Source of the DNA: DATCVA01 sp036567205 | GTDB lineage: Bacteria > Pseudomonadota > Gammaproteobacteria > Burkholderiales > Burkholderiaceae_B | Assembly (NCBI GenBank): GCA_036567205.1 | Contig: DATCVA010000172.1 | Location: 1 to 22,393, forward strand | Length of the DNA stretch: 22,393 nucleotides | Direction of reading: 5' to 3' | Part shown: in pieces, positions 13,554-21,490 of the stretch | Position numbering within the stretch: the first letter of the stretch is position 1 | How the letters are laid out: the number at the start of each line of letters is the position of its first letter | Translations under genes and position numbers: made by a program | Notes under the pieces: generated by a model | What the model saw: the letters and a program-made list of their open reading frames with translations, nothing else | Databases searched by the model: none | What the model was told of the DNA's origin: nothing

Positions 13554-14857
13554 CTATGGGGTCTGATGCCGCATCGCAGAGCGCTGCGCTGGAGCGCCTG
13601 AGCGCCTTTGAAGCCGCGCGTCTGCTCGCGCGTCGGGAAGTCAGCGCGGAACAGATGACCCGGGCTTGTTTGAACCGCATCGAAGAGCGGGAACCCACGG
13701 TGCACGCCTGGACGGTGATCAATGCCGATGCTGCGATCCGGCACGCGAAGCAGCTTGATCGCGGGCCCATCAAGGGCGTGTTGCATGGGCTTACCCTAGG
13801 CGTCAAAGACCTTTTCGATACGGCTGATCTTCCAACGGCCTATGGCTCGCCCATTTATGCAAATTATCAGCCTCGCGCGGATGCCGCTACGGTAGCCTTG
13901 TGCCGCAGGGCGGGCGCGGTCATTCTTGGCAAAACCGTTACCACCGAGTTTGCGACATTTCAGCCTGGCCCCACGCGCAACCCCTTGAACCCCGGCCATA
14001 CGCCCGGTGGCTCATCAAGCGGATCAGCCGCCGCCGTTGCCGACTATATGGCCCACCTGGCCTTCGGCACGCAAACGGCAGGATCTATTGTCCGGCCCGC
14101 CGCATTCTGCGGAATTGTCGGCTACAAGCCCAGTTTCGGCCACGTTACACGCGCGGGGGTCAAGAGCCTGAGCGAATCATTAGATACTGTCGGCGGGTTT
14201 GGGCGTACGGTTGAAGACGTGGCCTTGTTGGCGGCTGCGATTACGCATGATCACCGCTTGCTTGATCTAAATGCCGACATGGCGCCCCGTATAGGGTTAT
14301 GCCGCACTTCCGACTGGTCTTCCGCCGATAAGGACGCTCAGTCGGCTTTTGCATCGGCTGCCACGGCTTTATCCAAAGCCGGCGCTGTTGTTTCCGATGT
14401 GCAACTGCCCGATTTTTTCGCAGGTCTTGTGCAAATTCAGCAAGATGTAATGGCTTTCGAGGCTTTTCAGGCATTAAGCCACGAGCAAGAAGTAGCGCCC
14501 GGCAAAATAAGCGCCAGGCTTAAACAGCTACAAGAGCAGGGCGCCAGCATTTCTTTCGAGCGGCATCAAAATAATTTGCTCACGGCCAAGCTGGCACGGC
14601 ACAACATGAACGCTGTTTTTAACGAATACGATGCACTACTAACGCCAGGCGCCCGGGGCGAAGCGCCGCTTGCAGACCTGGGTACTGGCGATCCCTTGTT
14701 TTGCCGAAGCTGGACTTTGCTGGGCTTGCCCTGCGTACAGCTTCCCGTAACAAGCGGCGCCCATGGCTTGCCCGTAGGTGTGCAACTGGTAGGGCGCTAT
14801 GCCGCCGATTATTCGCTTTTGCAAATAGCACGCTGGACTCAGCAGCAGTTGCGTTAA
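13550..14857 (+). CDS. Amidase-signature family hydrolase
   Basis: A 435-residue Ser-cisSer-Lys amidase. The triad is Lys86 in GVKDLFDT, cis-Ser155 in GGSSSGSA and nucleophile Ser179 in TAGSIVRPA; the spacings of 69 and 24 residues equal those of malonamidase E2. The segment after the nucleophile (CGIVGYKPSFG) is also typical, although GGS is AGS here. Amidase-signature enzymes hydrolyse amides, carbamates, allophanate and similar bonds. The chosen ATG at 13550 overlaps the previous stop as ATGA; a GTG at 13541 or ATG at 13556 would change the N-terminus by a few residues only. As last gene of the Liv operon it probably acts with the M20 enzyme in nitrogen release from the imported compound. 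Its stop overlaps that of the opposing hemerythrin gene by three bases. Confidence 0.92.
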   Translation: MTMGSDAASQSAALERLSAFEAARLLARREVSAEQMTRACLNRIEEREPTVHAWTVINADAAIRHAKQLDRGPIKGVLHGLTLGVKDLFDTADLPTAYGSPIYANYQPRADAATVALCRRAGAVILGKTVTTEFATFQPGPTRNPLNPGHTPGGSSSGSAAAVADYMAHLAFGTQTAGSIVRPAAFCGIVGYKPSFGHVTRAGVKSLSESLDTVGGFGRTVEDVALLAAAITHDHRLLDLNADMAPRIGLCRTSDWSSADKDAQSAFASAATALSKAGAVVSDVQLPDFFAGLVQIQQDVMAFEAFQALSHEQEVAPGKISARLKQLQEQGASISFERHQNNLLTAKLARHNMNAVFNEYDALLTPGARGEAPLADLGTGDPLFCRSWTLLGLPCVQLPVTSGAHGLPVGVQLVGRYAADYSLLQIARWTQQQLR

Positions 14858-15384
14858 TTATTCGCCAAAGAGGCCCGCTCGACCGGCGGGTTGCGATGCA
14901 GAACCACAGGCTTGCCGCCAAACCGCAGTTTGCACATCCAGTGGGCCAGCGCGGAATCCAAATAGTCCGCATGTCCGGGGAACCAATCGGCCAGCGCCGC
15001 AGCGAACGAACGGACTGACGATACGTCGCCGGTTGCGACCTGGTCGCTGACTTCATTGGCTGATTGAAGGACGGCGGCGTGTTCGTTAATGTGGCAGTCG
15101 GCGGCTGGAAAGCTTGTTTCCCTCATCCAGCTGTCTTCGGCCTGGAAGTGCTCTTGAAGATGCTGTTTTAACAGCTTGATTTGTTTCGCCAGTTCGGCAT
15201 CTGGACAGGTAAGCGTGTACTGGACCAGCGTGTCGAATTCCTGGTGAATTTTATCCATGGGCCCATAGCCCAATAGAGTAACGTCGCGTTCGGTTTCAGG
15301 CGGAAGCAATGGTTCTGTATTCATGGTCATCAAATCAAATAAGCCTTCAGGGTCGGCCAAAGGCGAAACAGTAGAGTTTGTCAT
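14854..15384 (-). CDS. Bacteriohemerythrin
   Basis: A 176-residue protein with the complete hemerythrin di-iron ligand set: His47 (MDKIH), His79 and Glu83 (EHFQAED), His98 and His102 (HINEH), and His138 with Asp143 (HADYLD). The spacings (His-x3-Glu, His-x3-His, His-x4-Asp) are canonical, so it should bind O2 at a diiron centre. Prokaryotic single-domain hemerythrins serve O2 storage, delivery or sensing. It carries about 40 residues before the first ligand and about 30 after the last, longer than the minimal domain. The ATG at 15384 is preferred over a TTG at 15393; a shorter start at the MTM codons near 15320 is possible. It is convergent with the amidase gene and seems unrelated to the catabolic operons. 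Confidence 0.88.
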   Translation of the reverse strand: MTNSTVSPLADPEGLFDLMTMNTEPLLPPETERDVTLLGYGPMDKIHQEFDTLVQYTLTCPDAELAKQIKLLKQHLQEHFQAEDSWMRETSFPAADCHINEHAAVLQSANEVSDQVATGDVSSVRSFAAALADWFPGHADYLDSALAHWMCKLRFGGKPVVLHRNPPVERASLANN

Positions 15385-15531
15385 GTGCCCCAAGCCGGTA
15401 AGCCATAGCTATAAATATAAACGCTTTGAGTGCCCGGCCATTGTACGTGGATCCTGACTGTCTGTTTGCCAGCGTAAACCATGAAGAAATTAGTCTATTT
15501 GCGAGTCTCATTTGCAGTAGTGTAAATACAT

Positions 15532-15564
15532 ATTGCATACAGTGTATACATTGCATACAATGCA
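15532..15564. promoter_or_regulatory. Overlapping palindromes, likely GntR operator of module 3
   Basis: ATTGCATACA occurs at 15532-15541 and 15550-15559 (18-base period). Between them is the palindrome TGTATACA (15543-15550), and TGCAT-ACA-ATGCA (15552-15564) forms another inverted repeat. GTATAC-type palindromes are common targets of FCD-type GntR repressors, and a gene for one lies at 19369-20046. The cluster covers the promoter of the Bug gene operon. Confidence 0.6.
15533..15561 (+). promoter_or_regulatory. Sigma70-like promoter of the module 3 operon
   Basis: TTGCAT (15533-15538) and TACAAT (15556-15561) are separated by exactly 17 bases, each with few mismatches to consensus. Transcription would begin near 15568, shortly before the AAAAAAGGAG ribosome binding site and the ATG at 15592. 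The boxes are inside the palindromic cluster, so a repressor bound there would block RNA polymerase. Confidence 0.6.
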
Positions 15565-15591
15565 GGCTCAACTCTAAAAAAGGAGACTTAT

Positions 15592-16575
15592 ATGAACAGG
15601 AAATTAACAAAGGTGCTGATGACAAGCGCCGCAATGATGAGTTTTTCAGCGGGCTCAATAGCACAAGAATATCCGAGCAAACCAGTGACAGCGATTGTCC
15701 AAATGGCTCCAGGCGGACCGACGGATTTAATTGTGCGTTTAATTCAGCAAAAGATGGGCGAGCACCTAGGTCAAACCGTAGTAGTGGAAAATAAAGCTGG
15801 TGCAGGGGGGTTAATTGGGCTTCGGCATGTGCTGAACGCACCATCCGACGGCTATACGTTGGGAATAGCCTCCGCGACCTCTCACGGCGTTGCAGTAAAT
15901 ATTTACGAAAACCTTCCTTACGATCCTCTCAAGGACTTTCGCGCGATCGGTTCTTTAGTCGTCGCGCCAGGGGTGCTGATAACGAGCAAAAAGGCTACAC
16001 CTGACTGTAAGTTTCAGACCCTGATAGACAAGCTTAAAAAGTCGCCCAATGAACTGCAATATGGTTCAGCTGGAATTGGCACGCTCGCTCACTTGAGCGG
16101 CGCCGCTTTCCTGGCGGAAACAGACACGCAAATGCTGCATATTCCGTATCGCGGCTTGGGCCCCGCCATGACTGATATATATAGCGGAACCATCGACGCG
16201 GTATTCGACAATATCAGTTCGGCGCGATCCCATATCGCAAGCGGCAAGGTTTGCGCTTTGGCCATCCAGTCTCCGCAACGCTTGCCCAACTACCCCGACA
16301 TCCCGACATACGCGGAGCTCGGCTTCCCTCAGTTGAACAAGCCTACATGGTATGGCCTTATTGCAAAAGCTGACACTCCTGATCCAATAGTTAAGAAATT
16401 GAACGCAGCGTTAAACGCTACTCTGGAATCAACTGAGGTTCGCACAGCCTACAGCAGGCTTGGAGTTGAACCCATTCCGAGTACGCCCGATGAATTTACC
16501 AAACGCATGAGCGATGAAATCGAGTTTTGGCGCAAGGTGGTTGCGAAAATCAATTTTGAGAAACTAAAACTATAG
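15592..16575 (+). CDS. Periplasmic Bug/TctC-family solute-binding protein (module 3)
   Basis: A 327-residue Bug-family receptor. The signal peptide (MNRKLTK, hydrophobic 8-20, cleavage after SIA at residue 24) is followed by QEYPSKPVTAIVQMAPGGPTD. Other landmarks are VVVENKAGAGG, PSDGYTLG, NLPYDPLKDFRAIG and HIPYRGLGPAM. It has only the general family pattern in common with the Bug protein at 4190-5215, so it is not a recent duplicate. The ligand loop differs too (MAPGGPTD against FAAGGFTD). The ATG follows a strong AGGAG. No tctA or tctB is present in the window. It heads an operon with a hydrolase, a CoA transferase and a crotonase, so its ligand is probably the acid or ester that they degrade. 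Confidence 0.92.
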   Translation: MNRKLTKVLMTSAAMMSFSAGSIAQEYPSKPVTAIVQMAPGGPTDLIVRLIQQKMGEHLGQTVVVENKAGAGGLIGLRHVLNAPSDGYTLGIASATSHGVAVNIYENLPYDPLKDFRAIGSLVVAPGVLITSKKATPDCKFQTLIDKLKKSPNELQYGSAGIGTLAHLSGAAFLAETDTQMLHIPYRGLGPAMTDIYSGTIDAVFDNISSARSHIASGKVCALAIQSPQRLPNYPDIPTYAELGFPQLNKPTWYGLIAKADTPDPIVKKLNAALNATLESTEVRTAYSRLGVEPIPSTPDEFTKRMSDEIEFWRKVVAKINFEKLKL

Positions 16576-16584
16576 GAGTCTGAA

Positions 16585-17403
16585 TTGCCATACATCAATG
16601 CTGAAGGGATAGATTTCTACTATGAAGAAATCGGAGCTGGAGAGCCTATCTTGTTTATTCATGAGATGGCCGGAAACTACCGGAGCTGGGAACCACAGCT
16701 ACGATATTTTTCAAAACGAAATCGTTGTATCGTCTATAGCGCAAGAGGGTATCCGCCCTCTTCAATTCCAGACGATCCGGCCGTCTATTCCCAAGAGCAG
16801 GCAGCAACTGATGCAATAGCAATCTTGGATAACTTGGGCATCGACAAGGCTCACATTGTGGGCTTGTCGATGGGCAGTTTCGCCACTGTGCAGTTGGGGC
16901 TTGATTACGCCGATAGGGCATTGTCGCTGACGATTGTCGGATGCGGCTCGGGTTCTGAGCTTCATATTTATGAAGAGCGTCAGGCAGCATACCGCACTAT
17001 GGCGAAAGAACTGTTCGATGGCAAATTCGACGATTTCGTAACGCAGTACGGTAGTGGCCCCTATCGGCAGCCATTTATGCGCAAAGATCCTCGCGCATGG
17101 CAGGCTTTCGTCGATCGCTTCCGCGAAAACTCCCCGTTGGGGACGGCATTGACGCTACAGAATATCCAGGCCCGAAGACCTTCATTGTGGGACCTTGAAA
17201 CGCGATTGCAGAATGTCGACATTCCGTCATTAGTGATTTGCGGCGACCGTGATCATCCGTGCGTTCAGCCCAGCATATTCCTGAGCCGCGCGTTACGTAA
17301 AGGTAGGCTCTCTGTGTTCGCTGATACCGGACACACCGTCAATCTTGAGGAGCCCGATCTTTTTAATCAAATTTTGCAGAATTTCATCACTAATCATGGA
17401 TAA
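16585..17403 (+). CDS. Alpha/beta hydrolase, PcaD/lactonase-like
   Basis: A 272-residue alpha/beta hydrolase of the compact PcaD/BioH type. The oxyanion region is ILFIHEMAGN (22-31), the nucleophile Ser96 is in GLSMGS, the acid is Asp223 in CGDRDHP and the base is His250 in DTGHTVNLE. The start is a TTG at 16585, supported by AGGAG seven bases before it and by the family's usual N-terminus PYINAEGIDFYYEE; no ATG fits. HEMAG replaces the common HGxxG, so the oxyanion loop is slightly unusual. The next gene starts inside its last eight bases. In this operon it could open a lactone or hydrolyse an ester, thioester or enol compound before CoA activation. Confidence 0.88.
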   Translation: MPYINAEGIDFYYEEIGAGEPILFIHEMAGNYRSWEPQLRYFSKRNRCIVYSARGYPPSSIPDDPAVYSQEQAATDAIAILDNLGIDKAHIVGLSMGSFATVQLGLDYADRALSLTIVGCGSGSELHIYEERQAAYRTMAKELFDGKFDDFVTQYGSGPYRQPFMRKDPRAWQAFVDRFRENSPLGTALTLQNIQARRPSLWDLETRLQNVDIPSLVICGDRDHPCVQPSIFLSRALRKGRLSVFADTGHTVNLEEPDLFNQILQNFITNHG

Positions 17404-18589
17404 ACAGCAACATAATTTACCTCTTGCCTCTTACCGAGTCCTGGATTTGACGCGAGTCCGGGCAGGGCCTACCGCGGTTCGTCAATTAGCGGACTGGGGA
17501 GCGGATGTCATCAAGATTGAACAGCCCGTCGACGTTGAACGGGAAACAGAAATGGGCGGCATACGCCTGGGTCCCGACTATCAAAATTTGCATCGTAATA
17601 AGCGCAGCGTAACCTTGGATTTGAAAACCAGGGCTGGACTGGATGTTTTATTGCGTTTAGTGGACGAGGCAGACGTTCTAGTAGAGAATTTTCGACCCGA
17701 TGTCAAGCATCGTCTAGGTATCGATTATGAAACTTTGCGTGCTCGCAATCCTCGTCTGATTTATGCCAGTATCTCTGGATTTGGCCAAGACGGTCCATAT
17801 GCAAAGCGGCCGGGGTACGATCAGATCATCCAGGGAATGACCGGCATGATGTCGGTTACCGGAATTCCAGGCCAAGGGCCTGTACGCGCCGGTATCGCTA
17901 TTGCCGACACTACTGCCGGACTTTATGGCGCTATAGGCATACTGATCGCTTTACTAGATAGAGATCGAACGGGCACAGGCCAATGGGTACAGACGTCACT
18001 GTTGGAATCTTTGCTGGCTGTTATGGACTTTCAGGCTGCTCGCTGGCTCGTTTCGGGTGAGGTTCCAAAACAGGCTGGAAACGACCATCCCACAATTATT
18101 CCCACCGGTGTGTTTGACACGCAAGATGGCAAAATAAATATTTGCGTATCGGGACAAACCATGTGGGAACGACTTTGTCGCACCCTGGATCGCTCGCAGT
18201 GGCTTACCGACGATCGATTCTCAACAAATAAGCAGCGCTCTCAAAACCGGCAGGCTCTAAATATGGAGTTAACGGAAATTTTCGCTACCAATACAAACAA
18301 ATATTGGATCGAACTGTTGAATGGAAGTGGACTGGCCTGTGGTGCAGTCAATACAGTACAGCAGGCGTTTTCTGATCCGCAAGTGGTGCATCTGGGTATA
18401 CGGTGGCCTGTGACGCATCCGCAATTGGGAGAAATTGGGCTTGTCGGCCAACCCCTGCGAACGGATAAGCACAAGGGAGGAGTCCGAAGAGTTGCTCCTA
18501 TCCCGGGTGAGCACAATGACGAAATATTCAGAGAAATCGGTCTTTCGCCAGAAGACATACATGAGTTAAGGAGTACACATGTCATATGA
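17396..18589 (+). CDS. Class III CoA transferase (CaiB/BaiF family)
   Basis: A 397-residue family III acyl-CoA transferase. The N-terminus has YRVLDLTRVRAGPTAVRQLADWGADVIKIE in family pattern, then NFRPDV (98-103) and SGFGQDGPYAKRPGYD. The catalytic aspartate, which forms the acyl anhydride, is Asp171 in IADTTAG, matching Asp169 of formyl-CoA transferase. Such enzymes move CoA from a donor such as succinyl-CoA to a carboxylic acid. The ATG at 17396 overlaps the hydrolase gene by eight bases, and its own end overlaps the crotonase start by eleven, so the three are tightly coupled. The family includes glutarate, itaconate and carnitine CoA transferases; the acceptor here is not known. Confidence 0.92.
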   Translation: MDKQQHNLPLASYRVLDLTRVRAGPTAVRQLADWGADVIKIEQPVDVERETEMGGIRLGPDYQNLHRNKRSVTLDLKTRAGLDVLLRLVDEADVLVENFRPDVKHRLGIDYETLRARNPRLIYASISGFGQDGPYAKRPGYDQIIQGMTGMMSVTGIPGQGPVRAGIAIADTTAGLYGAIGILIALLDRDRTGTGQWVQTSLLESLLAVMDFQAARWLVSGEVPKQAGNDHPTIIPTGVFDTQDGKINICVSGQTMWERLCRTLDRSQWLTDDRFSTNKQRSQNRQALNMELTEIFATNTNKYWIELLNGSGLACGAVNTVQQAFSDPQVVHLGIRWPVTHPQLGEIGLVGQPLRTDKHKGGVRRVAPIPGEHNDEIFREIGLSPEDIHELRSTHVI

Positions 18590-19361
18590 AAGTAGCGCAA
18601 AAATTCAGACCCGACGCGAGGGCTTGGTAGGATATGTGGTTATCGACAACCCACAAAAGCACAATGCGTTGAATTTCGATATGTGGAGCAGTTTGCCTCG
18701 GCATTTGTGTGATCTTGAGTCAGATCCTAAAGTCAGGTTGATCGTGCTGCAAGGCGCAGGCGAGAAAGCATTTGCCTCAGGTTCTGATATTTCTCAGTTT
18801 GGTGAGCGCCGGAACACATCTGAAGGTGTAGCTCTTTACAATGCCACGGTAGAACAGGCAGTGAGCGCAGTGAGTAAGGTGCGTAAACCTACTGTGGCCA
18901 GGATCAAGGGCTATTGCTTTGGTGGTGGAGTAGCTTTGGCGATGCACTGCGATCTTCGCTATGCAAGTAAAGAATCGACTTTTTGCATACCTGCTGGGAA
19001 GGTCGGCGTCGGCTACCACCAGCTTTGGCTGCAGCGCCTTACATGGCTGGTAGGCCCGGCAAACGCAAAGGAAATCATGTTTACCGCACGCAAATACGAT
19101 GTAGATGATGCACTACGCATCGGGCTCATCAATCGCGTGTACGACGATGCTGCGTTTACGGATTTGATAAAGACTATGGTGGACCTGGCGCCGCTAACAC
19201 TTTCCGCAAGTAAACAAGCGATTGAAGAAGCCATTAAACCGCAAGAATATGATAGGGATGGTTGTGTTGCCGCCATACTGTCCTGCTTCGCCAGCCAAGA
19301 CTATATCGAAGGACGGAATGCATTCGTAGAAAAGCGTAAGCCGGTATTTAGCGGAAACTAG
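18579..19361 (+). CDS. Crotonase-superfamily protein lacking both hydratase glutamates
   Basis: A 260-residue enoyl-CoA hydratase/isomerase family member. The oxyanion-hole segments are AFASGSDISQF (65-74 region) and GYCFGGGVALAMHCDLRYAS (111-130). In rat enoyl-CoA hydratase the catalytic Glu144 and Glu164 fall in GGGCELA and PEI; here the matching residues are Ala119 (GGGVALA) and Ala139 (IPAGKVGVGY). The CoA-binding fold is thus intact but plain hydratase chemistry is doubtful. Crotonases without these residues include decarboxylases, thioesterase-like hydrolases and C-C bond enzymes. The ATG at 18579 lies within the CoA transferase gene end. It should act on the CoA ester made by that enzyme. 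No terminator is visible between its stop and the opposing GntR gene. Confidence 0.9.
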   Translation: MSYESSAKIQTRREGLVGYVVIDNPQKHNALNFDMWSSLPRHLCDLESDPKVRLIVLQGAGEKAFASGSDISQFGERRNTSEGVALYNATVEQAVSAVSKVRKPTVARIKGYCFGGGVALAMHCDLRYASKESTFCIPAGKVGVGYHQLWLQRLTWLVGPANAKEIMFTARKYDVDDALRIGLINRVYDDAAFTDLIKTMVDLAPLTLSASKQAIEEAIKPQEYDRDGCVAAILSCFASQDYIEGRNAFVEKRKPVFSGN

Positions 19362-19368
19362 GCTGGCC

Positions 19369-20046
19369 TTAGGGCTGTGGTTTGATATTGCGCTGTTTCA
19401 AGCGAGCGGCGAAATTGGTTTTTGTATGCTGGCGACTGGCTTGCGCGGCGGCAACTGCATCCCGCTTTTTTATCGCCTCGAAAATAACTTTGTGTTCTTC
19501 ATGCGCAAAATGCGCGCGACCTACATCCGTAAGCGTGCTTCGGCGGAAAACAGCAACAGAATCATGCACGACATGCATGATTCTTTGGAGAAAGCGATTG
19601 TGTGCGGCTTGGCAAATCATGTCGTGGAATTCGTCGTTGATCTGCACGATTCTGGTGACGTCTTTAGCCTGCAGCGCAGCTTGCTCTTCGTTAAGGATTT
19701 CCTCCATCCGCGCAAGCTCTACCAGGGTTGCATGATGAGCGGCTTGCGCAACGTTCAGCGCCTCCATTTCTTCTCGTACGAAGTAAAGTTCAGACAACGC
19801 CGCGTCGTCATAGTGCAGGACGGTCACACCTCGATGAGGGGCATGTGCAAGTAAACCCTCGCTGATAAGGCGAAACAACGCCTCCCGGACCGGGGTGCGG
19901 CTCATGCCCAACTGCTTTGCGATATCTGTCTCAAGAAGTCGCTCATTATCGGGAAAATGATTATCGACAATTAACTGGCGAATCCGCTCGTAGGCGATGT
20001 CACTAAGAGTTGTATGAAGTTCGTTGTTGGTTCTTAAGTCTTTCAT
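19369..20046 (-). CDS. GntR-family repressor, FCD subfamily (module 3)
   Basis: A 225-residue regulator. The winged helix spans about 12-76, with the signature LLETDIAKQLGMSRTPVREAL (37-57) and a HRGVTV wing. The FCD domain (about 85-215) has the metal-site histidines His141 (NDEFH), His185 (EEH) and His207 (RQH), with Asn137 or Asp138 as the fourth ligand. It is convergent with the CoA-ester operon and divergent from lhgO. The ATG at 20046 is preferred over a TTG at 20055; neither has a clear ribosome binding site. The palindromes at 15532-15564 are its likely target. It differs widely from the first GntR in this window, so each module seems to have its own switch. Confidence 0.9.
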   Translation of the reverse strand: MKDLRTNNELHTTLSDIAYERIRQLIVDNHFPDNERLLETDIAKQLGMSRTPVREALFRLISEGLLAHAPHRGVTVLHYDDAALSELYFVREEMEALNVAQAAHHATLVELARMEEILNEEQAALQAKDVTRIVQINDEFHDMICQAAHNRFLQRIMHVVHDSVAVFRRSTLTDVGRAHFAHEEHKVIFEAIKKRDAVAAAQASRQHTKTNFAARLKQRNIKPQP

Positions 20047-20175
20047 GGGGGGCAATAGATAGTTTTAGGTTCGCTTTACTTTGCGGAAGGATACCGAAAA
20101 CATCCGAAGCGAAGGGCCGCTGCGTTTCGTGCAACGCCGTTCCGAACTGCGTGGAAAGCATTGTGTTGGAAATAT

Positions 20176-20192
20176 CGATTTCGTTCGAATCG
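20176..20192. promoter_or_regulatory. Near-palindrome between GntR and lhgO
   Basis: CGATTTCG and CGAATCG form an imperfect inverted repeat with two bases between, in the 204-base divergent region before lhgO. It may be an operator for lhgO or the GntR gene. The GTATAC elements of 15532-15564 do not recur here. Confidence 0.3.
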
Positions 20193-20250
20193 AAGCATAG
20201 CGCAACTAATTTTCCTTGATTTTCTTTCTGTTTGATATTGGAGTTAAAAA

Positions 20251-21447
20251 GTGAAGTTCGATTATTGCATTATAGGCGGCGGCATTGTCGGTTTAGCTAC
20301 GGCGTTGAAGCTCGGTGAACGTTGGCCTGAAGCGAAAATCGTTGTGCTTGAAAAGGAGGATCAGGTTGCTAGCCATCAAACCGGCCACAATAGCGGAGTG
20401 ATACACGCAGGGGTTTATTACGAGCCTGGGAGTCTAAAGGCTGAGCTCTGCCGTAAGGGGGCGGCGGCGATCACAGACTTTTGCTCTGAGCACGGGATTC
20501 CATTCCAGAAATGCGGGAAACTATTGGTCGCTACCAATGAGCAAGAATTGGATCGAATGTCGGCATTAGCTGAACGTGCTGCCCGAAATGGAATTTGTGT
20601 GGAAAGGCTCGATACGGCCGGCTTACGAAACCGGGAGCCCAATATTGTGGGTTTAGGGGCATTGTTCGTTGCGGAAACGGGCATCGTCGATTATAAAAAA
20701 GTTTGCGAATGCATGAGAGACATAATATGCAGCAAAGGCGGCACCGTCGAGCTTGGGACAAAAGTCACAAAAATCGAGGAAACGGCTCTAGACGTTAAGA
20801 TCGTTGCTGGAACCCGCAATTGGACAGCAAAGTATTTGATCGCTTGTGCCGGCTTGCAATCGGATCGGATTGCCAAATTGGCCGGCTTGTCTATTGATCA
20901 CCAGATTGTGCCTTTTCGAGGTGAATACTATCGCCTTCCAGCTTCTAGGAACAATATTGTGAACCACTTGATTTATCCAATTCCTGATCCCGAGCTGCCA
21001 TTCCTGGGAGTGCACTTGACGCGGATGATAGATGGCAGTGTGACAGTTGGCCCGAATGCGGTACTTGGATTTGCACGCGAAGGCTATCCTAAATTTTCAT
21101 TCAGTCTGCAAGATGTATCTGAATATTCTTTGTTCAGTGGTTTCTGGAGAACGATATACAGAAACTTTAGCAGTGGCATGCGGGAAATGAAGAACTCGAT
21201 TTTTAAGTCCGGATACTTGGAAGAATGCAGGAAATATTGCCCCAGCCTTACTCAGGCCGATTTATTGCCCTATGAGGCGGGCATTCGCGCACAAGCGGTG
21301 ATGCGCGATGGCACCTTGGTGCATGACTTCCTGTTTGAACAAACAGAACGAATGCTGCATGTATGCAATGCTCCCTCGCCGGCCGCCACTTCAGCTTTGC
21401 CCATTGCCGAAATGATTGCGAGTAAGGTCGGTACACCCCAGCAGTAA
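20251..21447 (+). CDS. lhgO: L-2-hydroxyglutarate oxidase/dehydrogenase (FAD-dependent)
   Basis: A 398-residue flavoprotein matching LhgO (YgaF) throughout its length. The N-terminal dinucleotide motif is IIGGGIVGLATA (7-18) and is followed by the family hallmark TGHNSGVIHAGVYYEPGSLK (44-63). Further landmarks are CGKLLVAT, ETGIVDYKKV, PFRGEYY and, near the C-terminus, the flavin-binding PSPAATSALPIAE. The enzyme oxidises L-2-hydroxyglutarate to 2-oxoglutarate and passes electrons to the membrane quinone pool. The start is GTG at 20251 with GGAG seven bases upstream. In the CsiD-LhgO route it follows glutarate hydroxylation, but no csiD is in the window. Its position behind the CoA-transferase operon suggests a role at the end of that pathway. 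A related hydroxy acid as substrate is possible. Confidence 0.9.
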   Translation: MKFDYCIIGGGIVGLATALKLGERWPEAKIVVLEKEDQVASHQTGHNSGVIHAGVYYEPGSLKAELCRKGAAAITDFCSEHGIPFQKCGKLLVATNEQELDRMSALAERAARNGICVERLDTAGLRNREPNIVGLGALFVAETGIVDYKKVCECMRDIICSKGGTVELGTKVTKIEETALDVKIVAGTRNWTAKYLIACAGLQSDRIAKLAGLSIDHQIVPFRGEYYRLPASRNNIVNHLIYPIPDPELPFLGVHLTRMIDGSVTVGPNAVLGFAREGYPKFSFSLQDVSEYSLFSGFWRTIYRNFSSGMREMKNSIFKSGYLEECRKYCPSLTQADLLPYEAGIRAQAVMRDGTLVHDFLFEQTERMLHVCNAPSPAATSALPIAEMIASKVGTPQQ

Positions 21448-21490
21448 TGAAGTCGAGGTAGCGGTGGGCGACATTGTTGATTCGACCCAT

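Noticed and set aside
14619..15056. Minus-strand frame across the amidase end and hemerythrin gene
   Set aside because: It is out of frame with the hemerythrin protein, whose iron ligands are complete, and antisense to the amidase; a shadow of two real genes.
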